Of a stretch of DNA of 64,000 nt, positions 34,537 to 43,385 are shown piece after piece. The position numbers and the translations under genes were made by a program. The DNA comes from Schaalia sp. lx-260 (GTDB taxonomy: Bacteria; Actinomycetota; Actinomycetes; Actinomycetales; Actinomycetaceae). Below the pieces are notes generated by a model. It searched no databases and was not told where the DNA came from. It saw only the letters and a list, made by a program, of their open reading frames with translations. The DNA lies in NCBI RefSeq assembly GCF_021083645.1, contig NZ_JAJNRQ010000003.1, forward strand, positions 1-64,000, in the 5' to 3' direction. Within the stretch, counting starts at the first letter, position 1; every line of letters begins with the position of its first letter.

Positions 34537-34727
34537 TCACCACTACACGCGCTGCTTTTGTGGGTATATACAGAAAGTGGGCGATACAGGGCAGGCATTT
34601 GGTTGCGCGGTCACATCTGCATGACCTACCGGAATAGATCTATGTGAGAATAGCCATTCTTGGAATAGGTTTTTTAATTCGGAGCACAGCAGCACATGAT
34701 GTAAACTAGGTACTGCTTTTCCAGCAT

Positions 34728-34804
<77 letters not shown>

Positions 34805-34808
34805 TAAA

Positions 34809-34842
34809 ATCTCAGGAAATACACTTTTCCTGAGATTTTTAT
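34809..34842 (+). terminator. Terminator of tRNA-Pro
   Basis: ATCTCAGGAAA pairs with TTTCCTGAGAT (loop of a few nt), followed by TTTTATTTTTC. Confidence 0.85.
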
Positions 34843-35232
34843 TTTTCATATGTAGGCAATATTCCAGTGACAAAAATGGCGACCAACACGTTTTGGCCAA
34901 TAACCCCAATAAGCCACTGATTGACACTTTGATGATGAGAAACTCCTATCCTCAGTAGCTTTTCAGACTCACTCCGAAAATTTGAGAAACCAAACTTTTC
35001 ACAGCACAACTGCGATGAGATTCAGACTCCACATGATGCAACTTTGTCGTTACCGCAGATATTCGATCACAGTAAGCCCTCGAAAAAATTACCAACACAG
35101 GCAAACAAAGGCGCACGAGGCATCGCAATAAACGATTCCTCACCACCGACAAAAATTGCAGGTGCTATCGCCACTTTTATACTCACTTTTCATATTCACT
35201 GGCCTGCAACTGTATGTTTCTCCTCTGCACAC
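34843..35232. other. Intergenic region between tRNA-Pro and the YtrA operon
   Basis: No gene that I can support; the frames here are short and lack ribosome-binding sites and family resemblance. The operon promoter begins at its right end. Confidence 0.4.
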
Positions 35233-35261
35233 TTGACATTCTTACGGCTACATGGTTAATT
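35233..35261 (+). promoter_or_regulatory. Promoter of the YtrA/ABC operon
   Basis: Consensus -35 TTGACA at 35233-35238; a weak -10 (TTAATT, 35256-35261) at 17 bp spacing, which lies inside the inverted repeat. Confidence 0.5.
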
Positions 35262-35279
35262 AGTCATGTAATTAACCAT
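35252..35279. promoter_or_regulatory. YtrA-type operator
   Basis: Perfect 11-bp arms ATGGTTAATTA / TAATTAACCAT with a 6-bp centre (GTCATG), overlapping the -10 and 35 bp before the start of the GntR gene. Strong case for autorepression by the encoded regulator. Confidence 0.7.
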
Positions 35280-35313
35280 TAAAGCTAGTTAGCTGTACTC
35301 CAAGGAGGTGAAA

Positions 35314-35700
35314 ATGACAGAACATTTCACAGGCTCCACCCCCATTTACATGCAGATTGCCGAAGAAATCCGCAATCTCATCATCCGTGGAGCACTAACT
35401 GAAGGCGACCAACTGATGTCAACAACCGAATATTCCACAACTTACCGCATCAACCCCGCCACCGTAGGAAAAGCATTTACGCAACTCGTGAGCGAAGGAC
35501 TTGTAGAAAAACGTCGAGGTATCGGTATGTTTGTACGCGCCGGCGCACAACAGGCCCTTCTAGCAAGCAGGCGCGAAAGATACTTCACTGATGTCCTCAG
35601 ACCTGCTATTGACGCAGGACTTGCACTCGGACTCACAGTGCATGACATCACAGCCCTCGTAAACGCAGACAACTCCCCTCATGAAAGAGAAAACTCATGA
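35314..35700 (+). CDS. GntR-family regulator, YtrA subfamily
   Basis: 128 aa from ATG 35314, with AAGGAGG 5 nt upstream; the GTG at 35308 overlaps that Shine-Dalgarno and is rejected. Winged helix about 8-75: PIYMQIAEEIRNLIIRGAL, GDQLMSTTEYSTTYRINPATVGKAFTQLVSEGLVEKRRGIGMFV. Only a short C-terminal helical region (about 50 residues), as in YtrA regulators, which usually repress the ABC genes they precede and respond to envelope stress or antimicrobials. Its stop overlaps the ATPase start (ATGA). Confidence 0.93.
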   Translation: MTEHFTGSTPIYMQIAEEIRNLIIRGALTEGDQLMSTTEYSTTYRINPATVGKAFTQLVSEGLVEKRRGIGMFVRAGAQQALLASRRERYFTDVLRPAIDAGLALGLTVHDITALVNADNSPHERENS

Positions 35701-36584
35701 TCCACATTGAATCTCTCAGTCATACTTATGCAAGAAAAACACACGCATTACGTGAAATCACATGCACACTATCACCCAATTCTGTCACTGGTCTTATCGG
35801 ACCCAACGGGTGCGGTAAAAGCACTCTTATGGAAGTTTTAACAGGCTTCCTCCCAATCCAAGAAGGTCGCATCACATATAACGGACAAGAACTTACCAGC
35901 GCAGACCTCACCGCACTCACCGCGCTAGGAAACAGCGGACGAGAATTCACACTCGCACATATGAAAGACCTCCTCGGTTACGCACGATGCCGACCCACCT
36001 GGAATGAAAAACTTTTCACCCATTACCTGAAACGTTTTGACATCACAGTTTCACGCAAAGCACTCGGTAAAGTTTCATCTGGGCAAAGCGCCATTTTCAG
36101 CGGTGCCCTCGCCTTAGCTTCCGGAGCACCTCTGACTTTACTTGACGAGGTCCAAGCAACTCTTGATGTTCCCCATCGCTACGCTTTCTACGAAGAAATC
36201 ATGCAACTCAACGCTGACATCATTGAAGGAAAACATCCCGAACGAAAATTCCTTATTTCCTCGCATATGGTTTCTGAGTTGGAAAACCTCACAAACAACA
36301 TCATCATCATGCGCAATGGGCACATTCTTACTGAAGAAAGCACCGAGGATCTACAACACCGCGCGCTAGTTCTCACCGGATCAATTCAGGCAGTCACTGC
36401 TCTCCTTACACACCACCCTGACATTCGCGTGTTATCTGAACGCACACTTGGGCCTACACAGGAAATCACAATTGACCTACGCACATGCGACCTCACCCCT
36501 GTCATAGCTGAATCTTTCGGACTACTTGCGCGCTACGCATCACTACAAGACACATTCCTTTCTCTTATCCACAAGGACGCCTAA
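35697..36584 (+). CDS. ABC transporter ATP-binding protein of the YtrA operon
   Basis: 295 aa. Walker A GPNGCGKST (about 38-46). The signature is degenerate (KVSSGQSAIFSGAL instead of LSGGQ) and Walker B ends LTLLDEV, with Val where Pro is usual. The switch His is in SSHMVSELE. Similar loosened motifs occur in YtrB-type ATPases. The C-terminal 80 residues are an extra domain. It should pair with the small membrane protein 36584-37297, which starts at the overlapping TAATG. Probably exports or senses an envelope-active compound; no substrate is known. Confidence 0.88.
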   Translation: MIHIESLSHTYARKTHALREITCTLSPNSVTGLIGPNGCGKSTLMEVLTGFLPIQEGRITYNGQELTSADLTALTALGNSGREFTLAHMKDLLGYARCRPTWNEKLFTHYLKRFDITVSRKALGKVSSGQSAIFSGALALASGAPLTLLDEVQATLDVPHRYAFYEEIMQLNADIIEGKHPERKFLISSHMVSELENLTNNIIIMRNGHILTEESTEDLQHRALVLTGSIQAVTALLTHHPDIRVLSERTLGPTQEITIDLRTCDLTPVIAESFGLLARYASLQDTFLSLIHKDA

Positions 36585-37297
36585 TGATGACTTCTCATTC
36601 CCCAGCAGCACAGCAAAACACTCACTTTATGCGGCTCACTTTAGTTCACATGAAATCTCACGTACTGCCCATCATTGGGATAGCTGCGGGCATCCCCTTC
36701 ATTCAACTAGCCATCAACTTGAGTTTTTCTTTCATTCTGCGCACTCCTGCACAGGTATTTCTTACAGAATCGTGGATCCTCATTGCTTCCATTTCAGCCT
36801 TCATCATGACCTACATATTCGCTACCTCGAATATGCGTGAAATCATGACATCTGGCCTTAGCCGCTGGAAAGCAGTAGGCGCATCCTATATCAGCACACT
36901 TTTCCTGCTCGGAATCACACTCATTGCTATCTTGCCCCTGCATTACTTTGAAAAGCATGGTCCTTTTGATCTCTCGCATGAGATCTCCCTGCCCTCCCAG
37001 CTCTTACTTGCTGTACTGACAGTTATCACGGCAGATGCTGCCGCACGCCTGCTGTGTTTGATTCCGCGTTTTATTAGTTCTCCTCTTGGACTTTTCTTTG
37101 CCTATCTTGCGGCAATCCCTCTGTGTATTACATCCATAGGAGCAGGCATCACATGCTACTCATTGCTCACACTTGAACAAACACTCAACATTCCGCTTTT
37201 TTCCTCGGGGTATTACCTGCTTGGAATTGCCACAATTGTCACCATGATTCTCGGATTCGTTATGAGTCCACGTGGGCATATCCGAAAAATTGGGTAA
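36584..37297 (+). CDS. ABC transporter membrane protein of the YtrA operon
   Basis: 237 aa with about six hydrophobic helices (for example LPIIGIAAGIPFIQLAINL, ILIASISAFIMTYIFA, FLLGITLIAILPL, LLLAVLTVITADAAARLL). Sequence family not recognised beyond an ABC-2-like permease shape. It overlaps the ATPase stop by 1 nt and is the last gene of the three-gene operon. A 10-bp perfect hairpin follows at 37351-37376. Confidence 0.75.
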   Translation: MMTSHSPAAQQNTHFMRLTLVHMKSHVLPIIGIAAGIPFIQLAINLSFSFILRTPAQVFLTESWILIASISAFIMTYIFATSNMREIMTSGLSRWKAVGASYISTLFLLGITLIAILPLHYFEKHGPFDLSHEISLPSQLLLAVLTVITADAAARLLCLIPRFISSPLGLFFAYLAAIPLCITSIGAGITCYSLLTLEQTLNIPLFSSGYYLLGIATIVTMILGFVMSPRGHIRKIG

Positions 37298-37350
37298 CTA
37301 TTCGGTTAGATCTGCACTACTTCTTAGACAGATCACCATGCGCTAGCAGT

Positions 37351-37376
37351 GGGGGTGCTTCAACAAAAGCACCCCC
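37351..37376. terminator. Hairpin between the YtrA operon and the UvrA-like gene
   Basis: GGGGGTGCTT (37351-37360) and AAGCACCCCC (37367-37376), perfect, 6-nt loop. It sits between convergent genes but has no T run on either side; likely a terminator of the type without U tail. Confidence 0.6.
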
Positions 37377-37405
37377 GAACGCATATAAAAAGCCTGATTT
37401 ATGTA

Positions 37406-39814
37406 TCAATCCTTGATTGAGCGCCTATGCCCTAAGGCTTGAGCAATATATTTCCCTGTCAGCGTCCCACAGCCCGCCGCAACATCAGCAAGCATCTGCA
37501 TGGGTGTTCCTTCAAAAACCACCTGACCGCCATCGGAACCAGCCCCTGGACCCATATCAATAATCCAGTCAGCATGAGCCATCACAGCAACATTATGTTC
37601 CACCACAATCACTGATTTACCGCTATCCACCAGAGTATCCATCAGGGTGAGAATCTGGGCAATGTCTTGCATATGTAAACCTGTTGTCGGCTCGTCAAGA
37701 ATCATCAGAGAAACCTGAGGGTCCAGCATATGCACAGCTAATTTCAGGCGTTGGCGTTCCCCACCGGACAGCGTATTCAAAGGCTGACCCAGCGGCAAGT
37801 AGCCCAAGCCAACCGCGCACATAGCCTCACATATTTTCTGCGCAGCAGGGATTTTCACCTCTGGACGAGCAAAATATTGTGCAGCGTCATGCGCTGACAG
37901 TCCAAGGACATCCACGATACTTAAACCACCCAGAGTGTATTGCACAACGGAATCATCAAAACGACGTCCTTCGCATATTTCGCAGGGAGTTGTCACTGTT
38001 TCCATGAAACCTAATTCTGTACGTATCACCCCTAAGCCCTGACAGTTCGGGCATGCACCCTCAGAATTTGCACTAAAAAGTGCAGGTTTTACGCCATTTT
38101 CTTTAGCGAAAGCTTTACGGATCGGCTCTAATATGCCCGTCCACGTCGCAGGATTAGAACGCGATGATCCTTTGATAGCGCTTTGATCCACCACAGTAGC
38201 CTGTGTTCCTTTCGGGAAGGACCCTGGAATAAGGGAGGACTTACCAGAACCAGAAAGCCCAGTAACCACACACAAAACTCCTAGTGGCACATCTACATCC
38301 ACATCACGCAGATTGTGTACATTCGCTCCGCGGATCTGGATGCTACCGCGTGGTGTACGCACAGCAGCAGCTTCCTTCAGACTTACAGAAGATGACAGGC
38401 CCCGTCCTGTAGGCGTATCAGCAAGACGTAGTTCATTGGGAGTGCCAGAAAAAATAATCTGCCCACCTTTTTCACCGGCACCTGAGCCCATATCAATCAC
38501 ATAATCAGCTAAAACAACGGTTTCAGGATCATGCTCCACGACAAGGACTGTATTGCCTTTGTCACGCAATTCCATTAAAAGCTGATGTATTTGTTCGACA
38601 TCATGCGGGTGCAGGCCGCTTGTCGGTTCGTCAAAAATATATGTCACATCTGAAAGAGGTGACCCTAGGTGCCGCACCATGCGAATACGCTGTGCTTCAC
38701 CACCTGACAAGGTGCTCGTCGCCCGGTTTAACGACAAATAGCCTAGCCCCACACGCAGCATTGATTGCAGTACTAAGGCGACGTTTTCTAATAGAGGCTG
38801 AATAGCATCATCATCAATCGCAGCAATCCACTGGGCAAGGTCACGTATTTCCATGGCGCTTAAATCAGCTATTGATTTGTCTTGAATGTAGGAGCTTCGA
38901 GCCGCTTGACTCAGCCGCGTTCCCTCACACTGGGGGCACAGGGAGAATGTGGCAGTTCTTTCCACAAAAGCACGCATATACGGTTGTAAGGCTTCAATGT
39001 CTTTCGACAAGATAGATTTACGTATTTTTGGGATCAGACCCTCATAGGTCATATGAATACCGGCAATTTCAATTTTTTTCGGATCAGAGTATAAGAGGGT
39101 TTCCATTTGCTGTTTCGTGAAAGTTGACACGGGTTTATCAGAGGGGAAGAATCCAGATTCACTGAATTGACGCACAGCCCATCCGCCCACTTTATATCCG
39201 GGAACAAGGATAGCGCCCTCCTCTAATGACAGCTCCTTGTTGATGATCTGTTCCATGTCGAGATCCGATACTGTGCCACGCCCCTCACAGGTCGGGCACA
39301 TACCGCCTACCTGAGTGAAAGTTTTCTTTTCTGTCAAAGTACGCGTTCCCTTTTCCACTTTCACAGTCCCGGCACCAGTTACTGTCGGAATGTTGAAAGA
39401 GTAGGCCTGAGGGCCACCAATATGCGGGAAAGCACATTGAGAAAAGAGAAGACGCAGCATTGCATCCACATCTGTTGCTGTCCCCACGGTGGAACGAGGA
39501 TTTGCTCCCATCGTCTCTTGCCCAACGGTAATGGAGGCTGTAATTCCGTGAATCTTATCCGCATCGGGACGCGCAGGTGTGCGCAGAAACCCCTGAATGA
39601 AAGCTGAATGTGTTTCGTTCAGTAAACGTTCGGATTCAGCGGCGATAGTGTCAAAAACTAATGAAGACTTACCTGAGCCTGAAACACCAGTAAATACGGT
39701 GAGTTTACCTTTGGGAATATCCACATCCACATTGCGTAGGTTATTTTCGCGCGCTCCGCGCACCCTAATGTATCCCCGTGACGATGAGGTTGAAGTGTTT
39801 AGTGGCGTCAACAT
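37406..39814 (-). CDS. UvrA-like ABC ATPase (short paralogue)
   Basis: 802 aa, about 140 shorter than true UvrA. Both ATP-binding halves are present: Walker A FTGVSGSGKSSLVFDT (about 40) and TGLSGSGKSSL (about 520); signatures TLSGGEAQRIRMV and TLSGGERQRLKLAV; two zinc modules (CPTCEGRGT and CPNCQGLG...CEICEGRRF). The shortening falls in the first half, where UvrA carries its UvrB-binding and insertion domains, so it is not expected to work in the standard UvrABC pathway. Such paralogues occur widely in actinobacteria and clostridia and some are tied to resistance against DNA-binding drugs. Single minus-strand gene; only ACAGG before the ATG. Confidence 0.88.
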   Translation of the reverse strand: MLTPLNTSTSSSRGYIRVRGARENNLRNVDVDIPKGKLTVFTGVSGSGKSSLVFDTIAAESERLLNETHSAFIQGFLRTPARPDADKIHGITASITVGQETMGANPRSTVGTATDVDAMLRLLFSQCAFPHIGGPQAYSFNIPTVTGAGTVKVEKGTRTLTEKKTFTQVGGMCPTCEGRGTVSDLDMEQIINKELSLEEGAILVPGYKVGGWAVRQFSESGFFPSDKPVSTFTKQQMETLLYSDPKKIEIAGIHMTYEGLIPKIRKSILSKDIEALQPYMRAFVERTATFSLCPQCEGTRLSQAARSSYIQDKSIADLSAMEIRDLAQWIAAIDDDAIQPLLENVALVLQSMLRVGLGYLSLNRATSTLSGGEAQRIRMVRHLGSPLSDVTYIFDEPTSGLHPHDVEQIHQLLMELRDKGNTVLVVEHDPETVVLADYVIDMGSGAGEKGGQIIFSGTPNELRLADTPTGRGLSSSVSLKEAAAVRTPRGSIQIRGANVHNLRDVDVDVPLGVLCVVTGLSGSGKSSLIPGSFPKGTQATVVDQSAIKGSSRSNPATWTGILEPIRKAFAKENGVKPALFSANSEGACPNCQGLGVIRTELGFMETVTTPCEICEGRRFDDSVVQYTLGGLSIVDVLGLSAHDAAQYFARPEVKIPAAQKICEAMCAVGLGYLPLGQPLNTLSGGERQRLKLAVHMLDPQVSLMILDEPTTGLHMQDIAQILTLMDTLVDSGKSVIVVEHNVAVMAHADWIIDMGPGAGSDGGQVVFEGTPMQMLADVAAGCGTLTGKYIAQALGHRRSIKD

Positions 39815-40034
39815 AACCTGTGTTCACCTGTCTGGTTGTTGTGGAAACATGGATTATCTGTGAGGTATATCAGTGAAATACGAAGTAAGATCAATGGCTT
39901 TTCAACTGTCTACACCACGAGATCATATTCGCGACCATGACATTCCCGTTAGCACATGTCACATATAAGTAAAAACAATGAACTAAACCGAAAAGAAAGG
40001 AAAATAAAATACGTTCAAAGGTAACCAAGCCCTA

Positions 40035-40111
40035 TGGGGTGGCTGACGGGACTCGAACCCGCGACGTCCTGGACCACAACCAGGTGCTCTACCAGCTGAA
40101 CTACAGCCACC
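40035..40111 (-). tRNA. tRNA-His (GTG anticodon)
   Basis: 77 nt including the extra 5' G (G-1) opposite C73 and an encoded CCA. Anticodon loop TTGTGGT on stem CCTGG/CCAGG; T arm GTTCGAGTC; acceptor GTGGCTG/CAGCCAC. Confidence 0.95.
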
Positions 40112-40269
40112 ACCGCTGCGTACGAAACGCAACGAAGAAAACTCTACCAGAGGGAGCGCTGAGCGAAAAATCGACACAAGCCATTCTTAGGTGGCATAGG
40201 ACACTCTTTTATATATTGCGACACTTTATGCCGATATTTTCCTTATTTTCGCACCCTCAAGTAGCAGGT

Positions 40270-41184
40270 TCACCAAAAAGCACGCATAGCAATAGCGTCT
40301 GCAAAATTATCCAAAGCTTGCGGTGTGGCCGTCAAATACAAATCCGCATCAACCAGGGACACTTCCATCACGTGGAAAGAACCTTTCCCATCAGGAACCA
40401 CATCCACTCGGTTAAATAGGAACTGCTCATCACGCCCCATACGCGAACGCACATAGCCATGAAGTACCTGACGGATTTCTTCACCCCACTTCCACGCAAT
40501 ACTATCGGCGCTCTGAGCAGTCACCACAGCCTCATGACGCGACGGATCAGTAACAGACGCAGGGTGCAAAGCCGGTCTTTTTTCAACAGCATGAGACACC
40601 AAACCATTAAAAAAGACCAAAGAAATCTCGCCATGCACATCAATTTCTTCAAGATAACGTTGCACCATAACAGAGCGCCCGTGATTCAATAAATCCATCG
40701 TCTGCGCAATAGCTGCTTGACGCTGATACGTGTCAATAGAACTGTAACGCCCAATGTCACGCACTCCCGACGACACTGACGGTTTCACAACGAAATCACC
40801 GAAAGCCGGGAAACGAGTGTGGATCTGATGTTTCGACAGTTTATGAGCAGGATCAAGCCATGAGGTGGGGATCGTTGGTAGGCCACGATCAGCTAAAGCA
40901 GCTAAATACCGTTTATCTGTGTTCCAGTCCAAAATATCTGAATGATTCAAAATACGTGGAACACTACGCGCCCATCGTAAGAAAGAATCACGGTCTTTCG
41001 CGTAATCCGTTACTGAACGGACAACGCACATCCCCGCATCTGTCCAATCCGTATCAGGGTCATTCCACACGCGAATAGCAGGGTCAAGCCCCCGCTGAGC
41101 TAATGCATCAAGCAAACCCTCCTCACCACGATAAAGATGAGGCATATCGGCTGCAGTTACTAAAGTGACCTTAGGCTTCGTCAT
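40270..41184 (-). CDS. ATP-grasp family ligase next to ddl
   Basis: 304 aa. N-terminal pre-ATP-grasp part (VTLVTAADMPHLYRGEEGLLDAL, VVRSVTDYAKDRDSFLRWA, ILNHSDILDWNTDKRYLAAL), then the ATP-grasp core: FVVKPSVSSGVRDIGRYS (P-loop Lys), VQRYLEEIDVHGEISLVFFNG, and metal-binding end VDVVPDGKGSFHVMEVSLVDADLYL. It resembles the RimK/glutathione-synthetase branch that includes DcsG of the D-cycloserine pathway. Such enzymes join a carboxylate to an amine with ATP. It lies 36 nt after ddl on the same strand, so a role with D-amino acids, peptides or wall precursors is a fair guess but not proven. Confidence 0.8.
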   Translation of the reverse strand: MTKPKVTLVTAADMPHLYRGEEGLLDALAQRGLDPAIRVWNDPDTDWTDAGMCVVRSVTDYAKDRDSFLRWARSVPRILNHSDILDWNTDKRYLAALADRGLPTIPTSWLDPAHKLSKHQIHTRFPAFGDFVVKPSVSSGVRDIGRYSSIDTYQRQAAIAQTMDLLNHGRSVMVQRYLEEIDVHGEISLVFFNGLVSHAVEKRPALHPASVTDPSRHEAVVTAQSADSIAWKWGEEIRQVLHGYVRSRMGRDEQFLFNRVDVVPDGKGSFHVMEVSLVDADLYLTATPQALDNFADAIAMRAFW

Positions 41185-41220
41185 GGTTCCACGTTACCGG
41201 ATATTCAAGGCAAAAATGCG

Positions 41221-42339
41221 CTAACGCAGACCTGACGGACGCGAAAGCGCCTCATTCAGCACCTCGTTGAGTAGCTGAGTGTAATCAATACCTGCTTTTG
41301 CCCACATGTGCGGGTACATGGAAAAAGGTGTGAAACCTGGCATGGTATTCACTTCATTCACAACAATAGAGCCTGTCTGCGGGTCATAAAAGAAATCCAC
41401 ACGCGCAAGGCCTTCACATTCCAATGTGTCAAATGCGCGAACAGCGATTTCTTGGATACGTTCAGCTACCTGCGGTTCCACATCTGCCGGACATGTCAAA
41501 GACACGCCTTCTGTATCAAAATACTTCAACGCAAAGTCGTAGAACTGGCCTTCTGGGACAACTATTTCACCAAGTGGTGACGCTTGAGGGGCACTCCCCC
41601 ATGAGCGCGCTAGTACGCCACATTCGATTTCACGACCAGGAGTACGCGCCTCCACAATAATACGCGGGTCATTATTTCCTGCTTCTTTTATTGCGGCAGC
41701 AAGGTCCGCTGGCTTATCCACTCGCGTAATACCGATAGAAGAACCAGCTCGGCAAGGTTTCACAAAGACCGGATATCCTAAAGCATCAATACGTTTGCTA
41801 CATTCGTGAGGATCCTCATTCCATTGGCGCATTGTCACTAATTCCCAACGCCCCACATCAATACCAGCCGCAGCGAGCACTGTTTTTGTTAAATGCTTAT
41901 CCATTGAAATGGCGCTGGAATTTACCCCACATCCCACGTAGGGCACACCAGACATTTCAAAAAGCCCTTGAATTGTGCCATCCTCACCATACGGACCATG
42001 CAGTAATGGGAAAACCACGTCAACATTACCGAGGTCACTCACCTGCATCCCATCTTTGCTGCGTGTCACTTCAATGAGGCAACGAGTCCCCGGCACGAGC
42101 ATCACTGAAGATTCAGAGGCCTGAATAGATTGCCCACGCCCTTCATGAAATTCTAAAGCTTGAGGGTCATCCGCTACACGCACCCACTGCCCATCAGGGG
42201 TAATACCTATCGGAATAACATCCCACATTGTTCGATCTATTGCACGAAGAATACCGGCAGCAGTTGCACATGAAATCTCATGTTCACTGGAGCGCCCTCC
42301 CATAACGACAAGGACACGTGGACGTTGAAAATCACTCAT
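41221..42339 (-). CDS. ddl: D-alanine--D-alanine ligase
   Basis: 372 aa from ATG 42339, placed after AGGATGAGGGG; in-frame ATGs at 42348 and 42360 are possible. Family signs: VLVVMGGRSSEHEISCATA (N-terminal Glu), LLHGPYGEDGTIQGLFEMSGVPYVG, MDKHLTKTVLAAAGI, VFVKPCRAGSSIGITRV, and the end VDFFYDPQTGSIVVNEVNTMPGFTPFSMYP. It makes D-Ala-D-Ala for peptidoglycan in the cytoplasm. It shares a transcript with the ATP-grasp gene downstream. Length and catalytic residues look normal. Which residue sits at the Tyr/Phe specificity position was not settled. Confidence 0.93.
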   Translation of the reverse strand: MSDFQRPRVLVVMGGRSSEHEISCATAAGILRAIDRTMWDVIPIGITPDGQWVRVADDPQALEFHEGRGQSIQASESSVMLVPGTRCLIEVTRSKDGMQVSDLGNVDVVFPLLHGPYGEDGTIQGLFEMSGVPYVGCGVNSSAISMDKHLTKTVLAAAGIDVGRWELVTMRQWNEDPHECSKRIDALGYPVFVKPCRAGSSIGITRVDKPADLAAAIKEAGNNDPRIIVEARTPGREIECGVLARSWGSAPQASPLGEIVVPEGQFYDFALKYFDTEGVSLTCPADVEPQVAERIQEIAVRAFDTLECEGLARVDFFYDPQTGSIVVNEVNTMPGFTPFSMYPHMWAKAGIDYTQLLNEVLNEALSRPSGLR

Positions 42340-42360
42340 ACCCCTCATCCTATGCCGCAT

Positions 42361-42734
42361 AGCCGAAGTTCTTACTTCACTTCCTCATGGTGTCCCTTGA
42401 AGACTGCGAAATCTTAAAGGCACATGCGCAGGCGGGAACGAAAAAGCTCACGAAATTCACCCGATATGCCAAAAATATGCCAACGCGTTACACAAATACA
42501 CGAGGACAACAGGTAGCCCCTGGGACATACTCACTGTTTTCAAGTGCGTTAATAGATCAAAAACTATCGCATAACCTTCCCTGCCCCTTACATGATGGTT
42601 TCCTTCCGCTAGGATGAAAAGAAAGGGGGTCCCCTGAGTTTCACGTCTTCAGAGTGCTACTTGTTCTGAGTGAATATTGTTCACAGTTTCTGAGACTGCA
42701 AGGGTTAAGACCAAACAGCAGAAAGGCTTATAGA
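42361..42734. other. Intergenic region upstream of the lipoprotein gene
   Basis: Divergent promoter region between ddl and the lipoprotein. Frames here are short and unconvincing. A GGGG-t-CCCC element lies near 42626-42636. Confidence 0.4.
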
Positions 42735-43385
42735 ATGTCACGTTCACTGCGCTGCTTCGTTGCAGCATCCGCCGTATCTTTCTTTGCGTTGTCCCTTGCC
42801 GGTTGCTCACATTCACAGTCAGCACAGGACGTAGTTTCCTCAGCAGCTACTTCGACTTCTGCCACACAATCATCAGCATCTTTGCTGCAAAGTGGTGCTT
42901 CTGGTGCGCAATCTATTTACTCAGAAGCTGACGCTTCCCCTATTGCTGGCAATGACTGGAAGCCTCTGGCAGATTCACGAGAAGTAAGTGACCACGAAAG
43001 CTCTTTAGTTCTCCATGATGTACGTGTTGGTCACCATGAGGGTTTTGATCGTGTTGTCATTGAATTTGCAGGTGAAGGCGATACGGGTTGGATGCTTCAA
43101 TGGGTTACTCAGGCTCATGAGCAGGGTCGCGGCATGCCTTTGCCTCTGAAAGATCCCGCAATTCTTGACGTTGTCCTCACAAATACCGTTATGCCTATCG
43201 ACCAGGCACAGCAAGCGCAATACTATTCAGGACCTCGCACATTCACGTCAAACGGTGTCAGTGTTGCTGTTGACGGCACTTTTGAATCACATACGCATAT
43301 TGCTTTGGGCTTGGACTCACAACGCCCACATCAAATTGCCGTTTTGACACAACCAACACGCATTGTCATTGATCTGAAGAAATGA
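42735..43385 (+). CDS. AMIN-like domain lipoprotein
   Basis: 216 aa from ATG 42735, with AAAGG about 9 nt upstream. Lipoprotein signal peptide with lipobox LAGC (Cys about 25). A Ser/Ala/Thr-rich linker (about 30-75) leads to a beta-rich domain (about 90-216) with LVLHDVRVGHHEGFDRVVIEFAG and a closing PTRIVIDLKK, as in AMIN-like domains. These domains are thought to bind wall polymers or envelope proteins; the role here is unknown. The last 20 bp overlap the convergent acyltransferase gene. Confidence 0.85.
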   Translation: MSRSLRCFVAASAVSFFALSLAGCSHSQSAQDVVSSAATSTSATQSSASLLQSGASGAQSIYSEADASPIAGNDWKPLADSREVSDHESSLVLHDVRVGHHEGFDRVVIEFAGEGDTGWMLQWVTQAHEQGRGMPLPLKDPAILDVVLTNTVMPIDQAQQAQYYSGPRTFTSNGVSVAVDGTFESHTHIALGLDSQRPHQIAVLTQPTRIVIDLKK

